From Adiantum capillus-veneris (lineage: Eukaryota > Streptophyta > Polypodiopsida > Polypodiales > Pteridaceae): 35,500 nt of DNA. Every line of letters begins with the position of its first letter. Positions within the stretch are counted from its first letter, which is position 1. The notes below the pieces were generated by a model, which saw only the letters and a program-made list of their open reading frames with translations, searched no databases and was not told the DNA's origin. The stretch is taken from assembly GCA_014529385.2 (NCBI GenBank), contig CM043960.1:25674396-25709895 (forward strand), in the 5' to 3' direction. Of this stretch, positions 19,380-27,899 are shown one piece after another. Position numbers and translations under genes: made by a program.

Positions 19380-19990
19380 CCATGTTTAAGGCTCTTTTTT
19401 CACATAATGTTGTTTCTGCCTAGGTTTTTGATTTAAAAAGTCATAATTTATAAAATCTAGCATCTATTATGGTCTCTTCTTGATTGCTAAGGTTGTTAGA
19501 GCATTAGATGTCTACGTTGTCATCATACTTGAAATGCTTCGGAAAGTCGTAAGACAACTCTTGCCCTTCTTCTTCGTCATGATTTCTTATTTTGGGTTCA
19601 TTGGAGGCTTGACTCTCACCCTCTTCCTCAACTACATTGACCATGTAATATGGGATCACGTCATGGCCATCCTTGTCACAAAACTTTGTTGTGGGACCAT
19701 CAGCCACAATGCACACATCCAAAGTTGCCAAAATGTGTTCCCATCCTAAAGGCGCTAGTTCTTCTTTTTGAAAGGGTTATGGAATGTAGTCTTTGTCTTT
19801 AAAAGCACTTTCTAAGATGCACTCCTCGCGCTTTAAGCTTCCACAATCTGAAGCTCCACATATCTATAGCTATTTGGACTTACCTAACCATGTTGGAAGT
19901 TTAGATCCAGCTAATGTAGTTGAATCAAACTCCTTAATAGGTGTTCTTGTTACATCCTTGTAACTAAGGTCTTTTAGGTTTATTGTGGTT
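19380..19990 (-). pseudogene. Protease-RT linker of element 2 with CDKDG segment
   Basis: The open minus frame 19731-19504 reads MATLDVCIVADGPTTKFCDK then DGHDVIPYYMVNVVEEEGES, followed by an acidic tail. The same words occur in the same order in the decayed copy near 12180-12300, so this is a genuine coding part of the lineage. I do not recognise a named domain. To its left is a Lys/Glu-rich part that leads to the RT start. Confidence 0.6.
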
Positions 19991-20320
19991 GTTGTTTCCA
20001 TTTTTCTTAGGTATATATGGTCATAACCCTCATCATGGACCACTCTTAACTATCTCATGAACGATCTTTCAAGTATGATGTCATAGTTTTTCTTCTTGCC
20101 AAAATCAACAATAGTAAATGTATGCTCATGTTCACATTCGCAAGAGGTGACACTTACTTTCTCTAAAATCCCTAGGAGGGGTCTCTCCATATATCCATGT
20201 GTGAGCTATAGTTTCATTCTTGTTGCTCTTAAATCAGATTTTCCCCATTTTTTCTAGGTTTCTTTTGTAGTTATGCCTACCCCAGCTCCACTGTCAAGAA
20301 TTTCCATGGTTGTGACATCT
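19991..20320 (-). pseudogene. Aspartic protease of element 2
   Basis: The minus strand gives TMEILDSGAGVGITTKET (about 20300-20250), a canonical retropepsin active-site loop D-S-G-A. After a TAG (in place of a Trp codon) and a further stop it continues with HEHTFTIVDFGKKKNYDIIL and ERSFMR. This corresponds to the 'V-x-F-x-x-x-x-Y-D-I-I-L-G-R-P-F/W' end, with Gly to Glu in ILGR. The loop is intact, but the frame is broken, so the enzyme is dead. Confidence 0.85.
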
Positions 20321-21387
20321 TGAAATTCTACAGAAAGAGTCATGTTGTCATCCTCTCCTTCACAGTATTCTCCAACTTTGTTTAACGGTATCGGCCTGGT
20401 AGTAAGGTGCGGCTTTTGTAGCTCCCAAATTCCCTCTTGAATTTGGGTTGATGTGTCTTTCACTCCAAAATTTTCCAAATAGCTTCCTACCATCATCCAC
20501 ATGTTTGGTTGTATTTGTAATAGCTTAGCTAACATTATTGTGCATATCACAGGTGCTGACAAAATCTATCAGCCCTTTAGAGTTGATGACTTTCTTGGAA
20601 GAGAGTTTCTGTGATGGGACTATGACCACATCGAATTTGGTCTCATGCTCTCTCATATAGGATGGTAGTGTTTTCAGCAAATGGGGTGTGTTGTCTATAG
20701 ATTGAACAAACCCTTGGTCTCCCCAATACGGTTTCACTTCAAATTTATTTATTTTCTAGCCTCAAATTCCTCTATTGGTGGAAGGAACACTCCTCTTTCA
20801 TCACTGGTGTGGTTTATGTGTTTGCTTGGCTCACTAGCTTCATTGTCCTCTCTGACTTGCTTCCATAGTTTGTCAAGACCATGTATTTATCTACACTCCT
20901 CTGGGGTCCGTGCTTGTGTGACTAGAATCTGGCTCTATTAACCCCTGGTTTGGTGAGATTATTGGTGTTGGTGGGACAAGGAACACATCCTTGGGTTTTC
21001 CAGCTGAGGTTCTATCAAAGCTTGGGTTGTTTGAATAATTTTCTAGCACATTTCAAGCCGTTGATTCTCTAGCTCCGCATATGGATATGTCATCCACCTT
21101 TGTACTTGAGTTTGATTGTTTTTGAGCCGTGTATCATAGACTTTAAGGAGGGTGTCTAATGGTTCATTGACCTTTTCCACCAAAATCAATCCTCTTGAAC
21201 TAGTGCTTTTGCGTTTTTCTAGTATGCCTGGCTCTAGTATTACATCAAGGATTCCCTTTTCCTTGTTTGTTTCTCCTTCCAGTTTTCACAATTTTTCTCT
21301 TGTTTGTTTCAGTTCTTCGGCTAAGGAAGTATGTTCAGTTCCTTCCTAGCTTTCCTAGCTTTCTACGATTTTTGCTGACTTTGTTGT
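20321..21387 (-). pseudogene. Gag-protease spacer of element 2
   Basis: Minus frames at 20737-20525 (MKPYWGDQGFVQSIDNTPHL..., FDVVIVPSQKLSSKKVIN) and 20562-20320 (EFQDVTTMEI...) connect the zinc knuckles with the protease. No other domain is recognised. Matching plus-strand frames are Cys/Phe/Leu-rich shadows. Confidence 0.5.
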
Positions 21388-21700
21388 TCAATGGTAGATG
21401 CATCGGTTTTGGTTTCCTCTATGATGGGTTTGTTTGCCTTTTTTTGAGCTTGGGCTCTTGTGCTCATTTGGATTGATACCACAGCTTCTCCTTGATGGTA
21501 TTTCCTTGAGTATATTCAATGTTACCTTTGCTCCTTTGTTAAGGTTCTTTGGGCAATCAGGGATGAAATGGGTGATTCCACACTCAAGGCAATGCACTCA
21601 CCCTTATGATTTCATTGTGAGGATAGTCTCTCATTAGGTGGTCACTACCACACTTATAACAGGGTCCTTTGGGTTGTTGAGGTGCTCCTTGAGTAGCTCT
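21388..21700 (-). pseudogene. Gag C-terminus of element 2 with two CCHC zinc knuckles
   Basis: Two knuckles sit in tandem on the minus strand. CYKCGSDHLMRDYP (about 21664-21623) has the last Cys changed to Tyr. CLECGITHFIPDCP (about 21591-21550) has all four ligands (Cx2Cx4Hx4C). A frameshift separates them. Such knuckles bind genomic RNA during packaging. Two knuckles are less usual than one in plant Ty3 Gag. Confidence 0.8.
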
Positions 21701-22254
21701 CTGTTGATAAGCAAGTCTTGATCCCACTAATCCCCCATTTACTATAAACAGCAATGTGCATTCATCCAAAATGTATCTACCTTCTCCTGGAGCATGTACA
21801 GCAGTTGGTGGTCCAACTGATCCAATCATGCTCCATGGTTTTGACGCTTTTGGTTCCTCAGGTGGATAGTATCTTGTTTTGTTCATATATCCACTAGGCT
21901 CCTCGTAATATGCAGGGATTGGCGATAGGGTTTCGCATATTCGTCTACCATGGTGCATATCTAACTCCTATAGGTTTTGTTCCTGGTAGCGGGGTTGTTT
22001 CCTTAAGACTGGTTGTGGTCTCTCAACTCCTGCTGGTCCTAGAAGAATTCATGTTGTCTTGTATTCTCTTTCCTTTTAGACAACAGAATTATCCACCAAG
22101 TAGAGAGCTTCTTTTGTCAATTCATTCAATGTAGGGCTCTTTTTCATGTGAAGGTCTTTCTGGAGATCTGCATTCCTCAGTCCTGGGATAAAATTGAGCA
22201 TTAACCTTGATTGGGTTGGTAGTTCTTCTACTAGATAGAACTTCACGTATCTCT
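21701..22254 (-). pseudogene. Gag spacer of element 2
   Basis: Part of the minus frame 21958-21584 (PSGYMNKTRYYPPEEPKASK, then a Gln/Pro-rich stretch) leads into the first zinc knuckle. It is Pro/Gly/Gln-rich and low in structure, as expected for a Gag linker. The part right of 21958 is too broken to read. Confidence 0.55.
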
Positions 22255-22840
22255 TCAGGTGTAAGGATGCTTTTTGTATGTATTGAATTTATGAATTTGC
22301 AAGATGGTGTTGTGAGCTATCTCTCTTTGAGAGAATTCCTCAATAAACTCGTCAAACAGCTCCTCAATCGACTCAAAATCCCTACGTTCCATGGAATCAA
22401 ACCAGGTGGTGACATCCTCTTTAGGGGTTAGTCCAAATCCTACAAATTGCATTGGAAAGTCTAGGACTTCCTCAGCTTTAATGACATGCACAAATGCTTC
22501 CACGTGATCCCTTGGATCTCTGTTTCCAGAATATTTCTTGTTTACCCACTTCTAGACCTGAGATGGTCTAATCCTACGATGATCTACCAATCTAAGCATA
22601 GGGTCTCCAATCCTCCTCTATGAGCTCTTTCCGGCCTATGGTATGGTAAGTGTTATTCCCCTAGGGGTGCTCCTAATCCATAATTCTTGGTTGGTCTTGC
22701 AGGTGGTTGTTCCTCTCCTTGGACCCTTTCTTCTTGTTCTCTTTCTTGATGTGGTGCTTTTGTCTTGATCGCATTTGATGTTCTTGTTCTACTCTGATCG
22801 ATGCGGACTTCATATTGAGCTTGTGATTGATTGAGAACTG
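22255..22840 (-). pseudogene. Gag core of element 2
   Basis: The minus frame 22503-22255 reads FPMQFVGFGLTPKEDVTTWF, DSMERRDFESIEELFDEF and IEEFSQREIAHN. This is the capsid-like region ending 'W-F-x-x-L...S-W-x-x-L-x-x-x-F-x-x-x-F'. To its right, up to about 22840, a Gln/Arg/Glu-rich N-terminal part (RIDQSRTRTSNAIKTKAPHQ) can be followed. There is no 5' leader, PBS or 5' LTR. The sequence changes at about 22840 to a plus-strand integrase. Confidence 0.75.
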
Positions 22841-23540
22841 TGTTTTCTAAATGAAGTGATAGAAACTTTGTTGAACAAGTTTATGGTTATCCATAATTAT
22901 TCTATGAGGTATCATCCTCAGGAAAATGGTGAGGCAGAGCAGACAATCAAAACCCTTAGCTATGTGCTTACAAAGATTGTGACCTCTAGCCATACTGACA
23001 GGGAGATGAATCTTTATTTAGCCCTTTGGGCACATAGGGTTCCCTGCACAAAAAAAAATGAATGCCACTCCTTTTAATCTAATGCAATATTGTCAATGGA
23101 ATTTCTACCTCCACCACTATGATTTTGTTTCTACATCCAACATTATGAGTTTCACATAACCTAGAATGGATGGGTCATGAACTATCTAAATGATTAGAGA
23201 ACTTGGAACAATTAGATGAGAAAAGGTTGACCACCATTGTGCACAGCTATACTCAAAAGATAAAATAGAAACTGTTCTTTGACTCACATCTATTGACTAA
23301 AATTTTCAAACAAGGAGAACTTGTATTGGTCTATTCCTTGAAATAATACATCCCAAAATTCTAGAAAAAGTGGCATGGTCCATTTGTAATTGAGAGTGTG
23401 TCTCACCCAATGGGGCGGTTAAGCTAGCCACCTTAGACAAAAAATAATTAAAATTTGGATAAGTGGACGTCGTTTGCACAAATATAATGTACCCCTGATC
23501 AATGATCTTTTAGAAAGAATGCATGCAGCAAAGGAACGTA
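22841..23540 (+). pseudogene. Ty3/gypsy integrase C-terminal part
   Basis: The plus strand opens at about 22841 with FLNEVIETLLNKFMVIHNYS, RYHPQENGEAEQTIKTLSYV and SSHTDREMNLYLALWAHRV. This is the end of the integrase DDE core; the catalytic Glu lies in NGEAE. Broken text then gives PFNLMQ, DHHCAQLYSK, a KKWHGPFVIESVSPNGAVKL-like segment and RLHKYNVPLINDLLERMHAA, the usual Ty3 integrase C-terminal domain. The two catalytic Asp residues and the zinc finger are missing because the sequence starts inside the core. Stops are frequent after 23077. Confidence 0.85.
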
Positions 23541-24290
23541 AGATTAAATCCCAATAGTTCATTGAAGAGGCTCAGGAGGATGCTTGCATTCAAGTATTAA
23601 AGAGAAAGATAGCAATGCAACCAATCCCAAAATTCATGCAATAAACATGCCATAGATTCAAGCCCTCCATTTCACTCAAGCCTTAGAAGAGGATGAAGTC
23701 AAAATAGATGATAAATGGATGGATGGTCTTGACATGAGATTTACACTGACCTTGAAGGATGGAGTTAAAATTGAGGCTTTAGAAAATAGGTGTGCTATAA
23801 TTAATGTAGTGAGTTATTCCACTTACAAGAAGGTGACTACACAACCCAAGGAATATTGCAAAGCTAAAGTGAAGGCATGTCACAAGGAATTTAGTCCAAC
23901 TTTGGGAATGATCAATCTCAACATCTTTGTGTATGGATTTCCCTATCCACACACATTTATTTGCATTCCAAATGAGCACATGAATAGATACATGGTACTA
24001 GGAGTTCCATGAATGAGAACATATAAAGTTGTCCAAGTTTGGGATACCAAGGTTTTGGAACTCACACTAAAGGGTGGAAAACTAAAAGTACTCTTTTCTT
24101 ATAGAAAGGAGGAATGGAAACTACGAGCTTCGAAGTCAACAAAACCATGTCCCATCACAAACCTCTATCAAATGCTTGCCATAGTATTTATCCTCATCAC
24201 ACAAGCATGCCCATGTATATGTAGTTTAGGTAGGCCAAATAGAGTCTCATTCTCACTAATGGCCTTTGAAGAGAGACATCAAAGACCTTC
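23541..24290 (+). pseudogene. Protease-like ORF downstream of integrase
   Basis: Coding text continues from the integrase end (FIEEAQEDACIQVLKRKIAM) into a 97-codon open frame at 23719-24012, and after a TGA (Trp codon position) into another 97 codons (24013-24306; its last codons are LTR). The open part has a retropepsin shape. The segment aligning with the active-site loop (L-I-D-S/T-G-A-x-I-N-V-V-S) reads LENRCAIINVVSY. GMINLNIFVYGFPYPHTFIC and MNRYMVLGVP follow (compare 'F-x-V-x-x-x-x...V-L-G-x-P-W'). The catalytic Asp is Asn here, so it is inactive even apart from stops. A protease domain after integrase is not the normal order. It may be a real 3' ORF of this lineage or a joined piece of another element. 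Confidence 0.55.
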
Positions 24291-24291
24291 T

Positions 24292-25837
24292 TGTCATAAA
24301 AACTAATATCTAATTCTCCCAAATGATTTTCTCATGTTAAACTGATCATTTAATATGGGGAAGTACCAGGGCTGTACAAGCTAGGATATTGGTAAGGCTG
24401 CCAAACCGGTCTCTGTCATGGATCCAAAGGAGGAAAAATAGGGATCCAAAGGGGGACAATCTACAAAAGAGAAATGTGCTTCAATGGGGCTTAAAAGACC
24501 TAAGGTTCGACCCCATTAAGACTTCCATAGGCTAAAGTTCCTAATTTTAATTGTATTGTCCAAAGGCCAAAGTAGGGGAAATATTGGATGGTCATGGGAA
24601 GACTAAAACGTTTTCCCACATCCCTAGGAAGGAGGGGGCGAGCACTTACTGTAGGGGATGAGAGAGAAACACACGCACACTCTCTCTCCAAAGCTCCCCC
24701 TTTAGACAAAGGGAATATTGGACACATGTCAGGCTCCTAGCCCAGTTGCTCCCAATCTTTCCTCAAATCCTATTGGATGGCCATAGAGGTGGACCAATGA
24801 GAATTAGGCTAGAGTAAATTTAGTCTAATCAATTTAAAAATGCTTGATAACAGAACCAATAGAAATTAAGCTCCCTAGAAGATTATTGGACAAGGGGTCC
24901 AATGAGCATCCGACCGCCCAATGGCTTGCCTGATTCCTATTGTCCAAAAGACAAAAAGGTCCAATGAGAGTTTAGATGAATATTTTAATTACCTAAAAGC
25001 TCTCACAAAAGGGGAAAGGGGGACACATGTCACAAGGCTATCAATTATGCTTCTAATTTGTGATTGGCTAAGCTTTGTAGGAGCCAATGAGAGGCCAGCA
25101 TGAGAAAAAGCAAGAGGGGTCGACCAAGAGAGAGAAGCTTGGCAATTTTAGTCTTACAAACTTTGCTACACACACATACACAAGTTATGTGTTGAGCAAG
25201 AACTTCATCTCCTTCTCCAAGCATTGAGAAGTAGAGGCCTACACCAACAACTCTTGGCTATGGAATGCAAATCCAACCAAGAGCCAAGCTTCAATGGCAT
25301 GCTCATCTCCTCTACCATGCTAATTACTAAGCTAAGCTATGCTATTAGAGTGATTATGTGAGGATAATACTTCTTTCTCGTAAGATACATCTTCTTCCTC
25401 TCTATCTATCCTCATTCCCTGCTATCTCTCGCCATTTTTGAAGGTCTGTGAGGTCGTGGGACTAAGGCTAGGGGACTAAGGCTAGGGACACTAGGTGTGT
25501 TTTTCAAGCATAATTTGGTGTATCACCAACTAGTTTTATCAAGGAACACAAAGATTTTATTGTACAAAAGTCTCCTTTGATGGAAGAAGCTATAATACAA
25601 AGCCTTTATGGAGGGGGGACCGGCTCCATGTAAATCCGGTCCTCAACTTTTGTCAATTGTTCTATTTTTCTCTCTTTTCAAGTATTGTCATTGCCAAATT
25701 AGCTAGGTGTAAATTTCTAGGTTGCTTTCTCAAATTAAGTACTCTCTCTATGCTCATTAGGAACCTGTTCTTAATAAAATACTCACTATGTTATCAATTT
25801 CGGTTACACACAAGTTACTAGTGCATTAAATGTTACA
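24292..25837 (+). mobile_element. LTR, family A copy 2, followed by PBS
   Basis: Starts TGTCATAAAAACTAATATC and ends AAATGTTACA, 1546 bp. It aligns along its length with copy 1 (288-1877). Shared words include AACTGATCATTTAATATGGG, GGATCCAAAGG, GGGGACACATGTCA, CTACACCAACAACTCTTGGC, GGAGGGGGGACCGGCTC and AATCCGGTCCTCAAC. A PBS follows directly, marking it as a 5' LTR. Yet same-strand pol lies directly upstream, as for a 3' LTR. No 5-bp duplication flanks it (CTTCT / TTGGT). It may be the shared LTR of a tandem element pair. Confidence 0.9.
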
Positions 25838-25838
25838 T

Positions 25839-25850
25839 TGGTATCAAAGC
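25839..25850 (+). promoter_or_regulatory. Primer-binding site, initiator tRNA-Met type
   Basis: TGGTATCAAAGC differs by one base from TGGTATCAGAGC, the complement of the 3' end of plant initiator tRNA-Met. It begins one base after the LTR end. Confidence 0.85.
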
Positions 25851-26400
25851 TATTTGTTTCTCTTTTCTTGCTCAAGAAGAGAGGTCCTCCAGCTTGCTAC
25901 AAATGGTTGGTGTTATTATTTGCAAAAGAGTAAGTAGAATAGGGATTTTTCATCCTTGAAGCATGCCTGCTTTATGCAGTTAATGGGGATAATGTCGAGA
26001 GCTATGGTCTTAATAATGGAGTCCTATGGGGCTTGCCTATGGCTTTAACCATTATTGAGCTATTAGAAGCTTGACAGGAACCGGTGTTGTCTTGGCTCTG
26101 TTGAACCCTCTCTTCTATTCCTTGCATTTAATAATATTTGAGCCACGGGTATAGATGCTTGAGTGCTTATCTTTGAAGGTAAAGAGGAGTAGCAACTAGG
26201 TCTTGAAGTGCCAAGTACAAGTAAAAACTTTACACCTAAAATTTTCTAGTATGGCTGACAAAGGAAAAGATATTGAATGAATGTTGATAGCTTTGATTTT
26301 GCTAATGAAAGAGCAACTAATGATGCCCCTATGCTTGTGAACTATCTTGTTTCTAGGCTTCAACAAGCCCTGGGCAATCCATCACTCCAAGGTACAGCAA
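25851..26400 (+). pseudogene. Leader and gag start downstream of LTR copy 2
   Basis: About 400 bp of leader is followed by ATG at about 26252 with MADKGKDIE and a TGA, then a shifted frame DSFDFANERATNDAPMLVNY LVSRLQQALGNP read in two parts. It resembles the N-terminus of a Gag ('...L-x-x-R-L-x-Q-A-L...'). At about 26400 it ends abruptly against the minus-strand copia integrase, so only the first ~45 codons remain. Confidence 0.5.
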
Positions 26401-26583
26401 TTGCCTGGAGTAATCATCAGTGAAAGTCACGAAGTAAAGGTAATTTCCCAAGGATGGGCTTTGCATGGGCCCACAAACATAACTATGCACAAGCTGCAAC
26501 CTGCATGTGGCCCTAATTAAACCATCCTTTGGAAACTTCAAACGCTGCATCTTACCCAAAATACAACCTTTACAAACATGTTT
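26400..26583 (-). pseudogene. Ty1/copia pre-integrase and integrase start
   Basis: The minus strand reads HVCKGCILGKMQRLKFPKDG, then LQLVHSYVCGPMQSPSLGNY and LYFVTFTDDYSRQ. This is the copia GAG-pre-integrase end (C-x-x-C-x-x-G-K) joined to the integrase start 'H-S-D-V-C-G-P-M-x-x-x-S-x-G-G-x-x-Y-F-V-T-F-x-D-D-x-S-R'. The first catalytic Asp of HSD has changed to Tyr (HSY). The rest of integrase, RT and RNase H is missing. The left border at about 26400 abuts the plus-strand gag fragment. Confidence 0.85.
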
Positions 26584-27285
26584 GATAGCCTCTCCAACTG
26601 CACGCTGCCTAGTCATATTTTTTTTGGAAAGTGAATCTTGCAACAACAATGTTCATAATGCATCAAACTTGACAACTTCAGGATTTCCTTGGGTCATAAG
26701 CCTTCAAGTACTAGCAAAAGTCTGGTAAGAATCTGGTAAGGCATCAAGAACAATATGCACAAGGGAACTGTTTGAAATGACTTCACCTACAAAAATAAGT
26801 TGCTCTTGGATATCCTTGACACCAGTAAAGAAAGTGTCCATATCATCTTCCTCATGCATAATCTTCGATTCTAGCTCTTTACGCAGCAAAGCAATTTTAG
26901 CCTCATTACGGCTTGCATAAAGACTTTCTAGAATATCCCAAGCCTGTTTTGCAAATTTCGTTGAACAAATGTGAGGAATAATGGTGCACTTCACAGACAA
27001 CGCAATCAACGCATGAGCCTATGCATCCTTTACATCCCAACAAGCTTGTTCTACCGTAGGCATAACAGCTCTAATAGGAGCAATCCTTGCAGCAAGACCT
27101 GCCACATCCTCAACGTCGCATACATTCTCAGAACTAGGATGTACATCAATGCCCTGCACAATATTCAAGACACCCTTTGACACAAGAACATGTTGCATCA
27201 TGTAAGCCCACACAGGGTAATTGCCCCCATCCAATCTGTCCTTAGCAACAAACATCTTGAACACATCTATGTTGTTGTCAGCCAT
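26584..27285 (-). pseudogene. Ty1/copia Gag (DUF4219/UBN2-type)
   Basis: The minus frame starts MADNNIDVFKMF at 27285. RLDGGNYPVWAYMMQHVLVS is the 'L-x-G-x-N-Y-x-x-W' Gag N-terminus. After a short break come STKFAKQAWDILESLYASRN, KIALLRKELESKIMHEEDDM, FFTGVKDIQEQLIFVGEVIS and VLDALPDSYQTFAST, the UBN2/Retrotran_gag_2 core. The end LLLQDSLSKKNMTRQRAVGE should precede the zinc knuckle. Instead it joins in frame to pre-integrase at about 26583, so the knuckle and protease are deleted. Two in-frame stops (near 27010 and 26703) separate the open parts. Confidence 0.88.
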
Positions 27286-27299
27286 GGAAAATGTATGCA

Positions 27300-27626
27300 C
27301 CTGATGTGAAAACTGCCCAAAATGAGGAGAAACTCAGTGAGACCAGCACGTGCTATATAGCACAACCCGCAGTAGACTGTATGGGACCTGTTATGCAGTA
27401 TTTGGCACTGACAAAAATTTTACTGACAAAATTGTCTGCACAGGCCTCGCTGTAGTGGAAACGGAGGTCGAAACAAGCCCAAATCAGAAATCTGAGCAGA
27501 CTGAGCTCTACGAGTTCTCTGAATTTTTTGTCAACCTATGAATGCTCGCCAAAGCTCACAGAAATTGGAGAAAGTTATCAGGCATGTGCTGAACTGCTGG
27601 TGACTAAGCCCGGGAGGACGCAACAT
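27300..27626 (-). other. 5' leader of the copia element
   Basis: The stretch between PBS and Gag start shows no gene. It is the expected untranslated leader. A plus-strand frame at 27350-27541 is incidental. Confidence 0.6.
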
Positions 27627-27638
27627 GCTTTGATACCA
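27627..27638 (-). promoter_or_regulatory. Copia primer-binding site, tRNA-Met type
   Basis: The minus strand reads TGGTATCAAAGC directly after the LTR end (two bases apart), one mismatch from the complement of initiator tRNA-Met. Confidence 0.85.
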
Positions 27639-27640
27639 TT

Positions 27641-27876
27641 TGTTGGAATTAGGGTTGCAAAAAAACACACATAGCTTGGAGAAGACGAAGAAAGCTCAAG
27701 GTACAACTGAGAGTGTATTACTTAGTGTGCAATATGGAAAGATAGATAGCCCTAGAGTGATGGGCGTATATACAATGCACGGGGAAAAAAACCTCCTAAA
27801 AAGGGAAAAAATGCCCCGGCGGTCCTAGTGTGTTCACACACATCACTACCACATGTATATGGTAACATGTCCAACA
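27641..27876 (-). mobile_element. Copia 5' LTR (236 bp)
   Basis: Ends are a perfect 7-bp inverted repeat, TGTTGGA...TCCAACA. The PBS is adjacent on the left (minus-strand downstream). A TATA-like TGTATATACG on the minus strand is near 27765-27775. No matching 3' LTR is found to the left, since the element is truncated at about 26400. On the right, minus-strand AGGGAGGGTGGTAGAT resembles a PPT. Confidence 0.85.
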
Positions 27877-27899
27877 ATCTACCACCCTCCCTAGATCGA

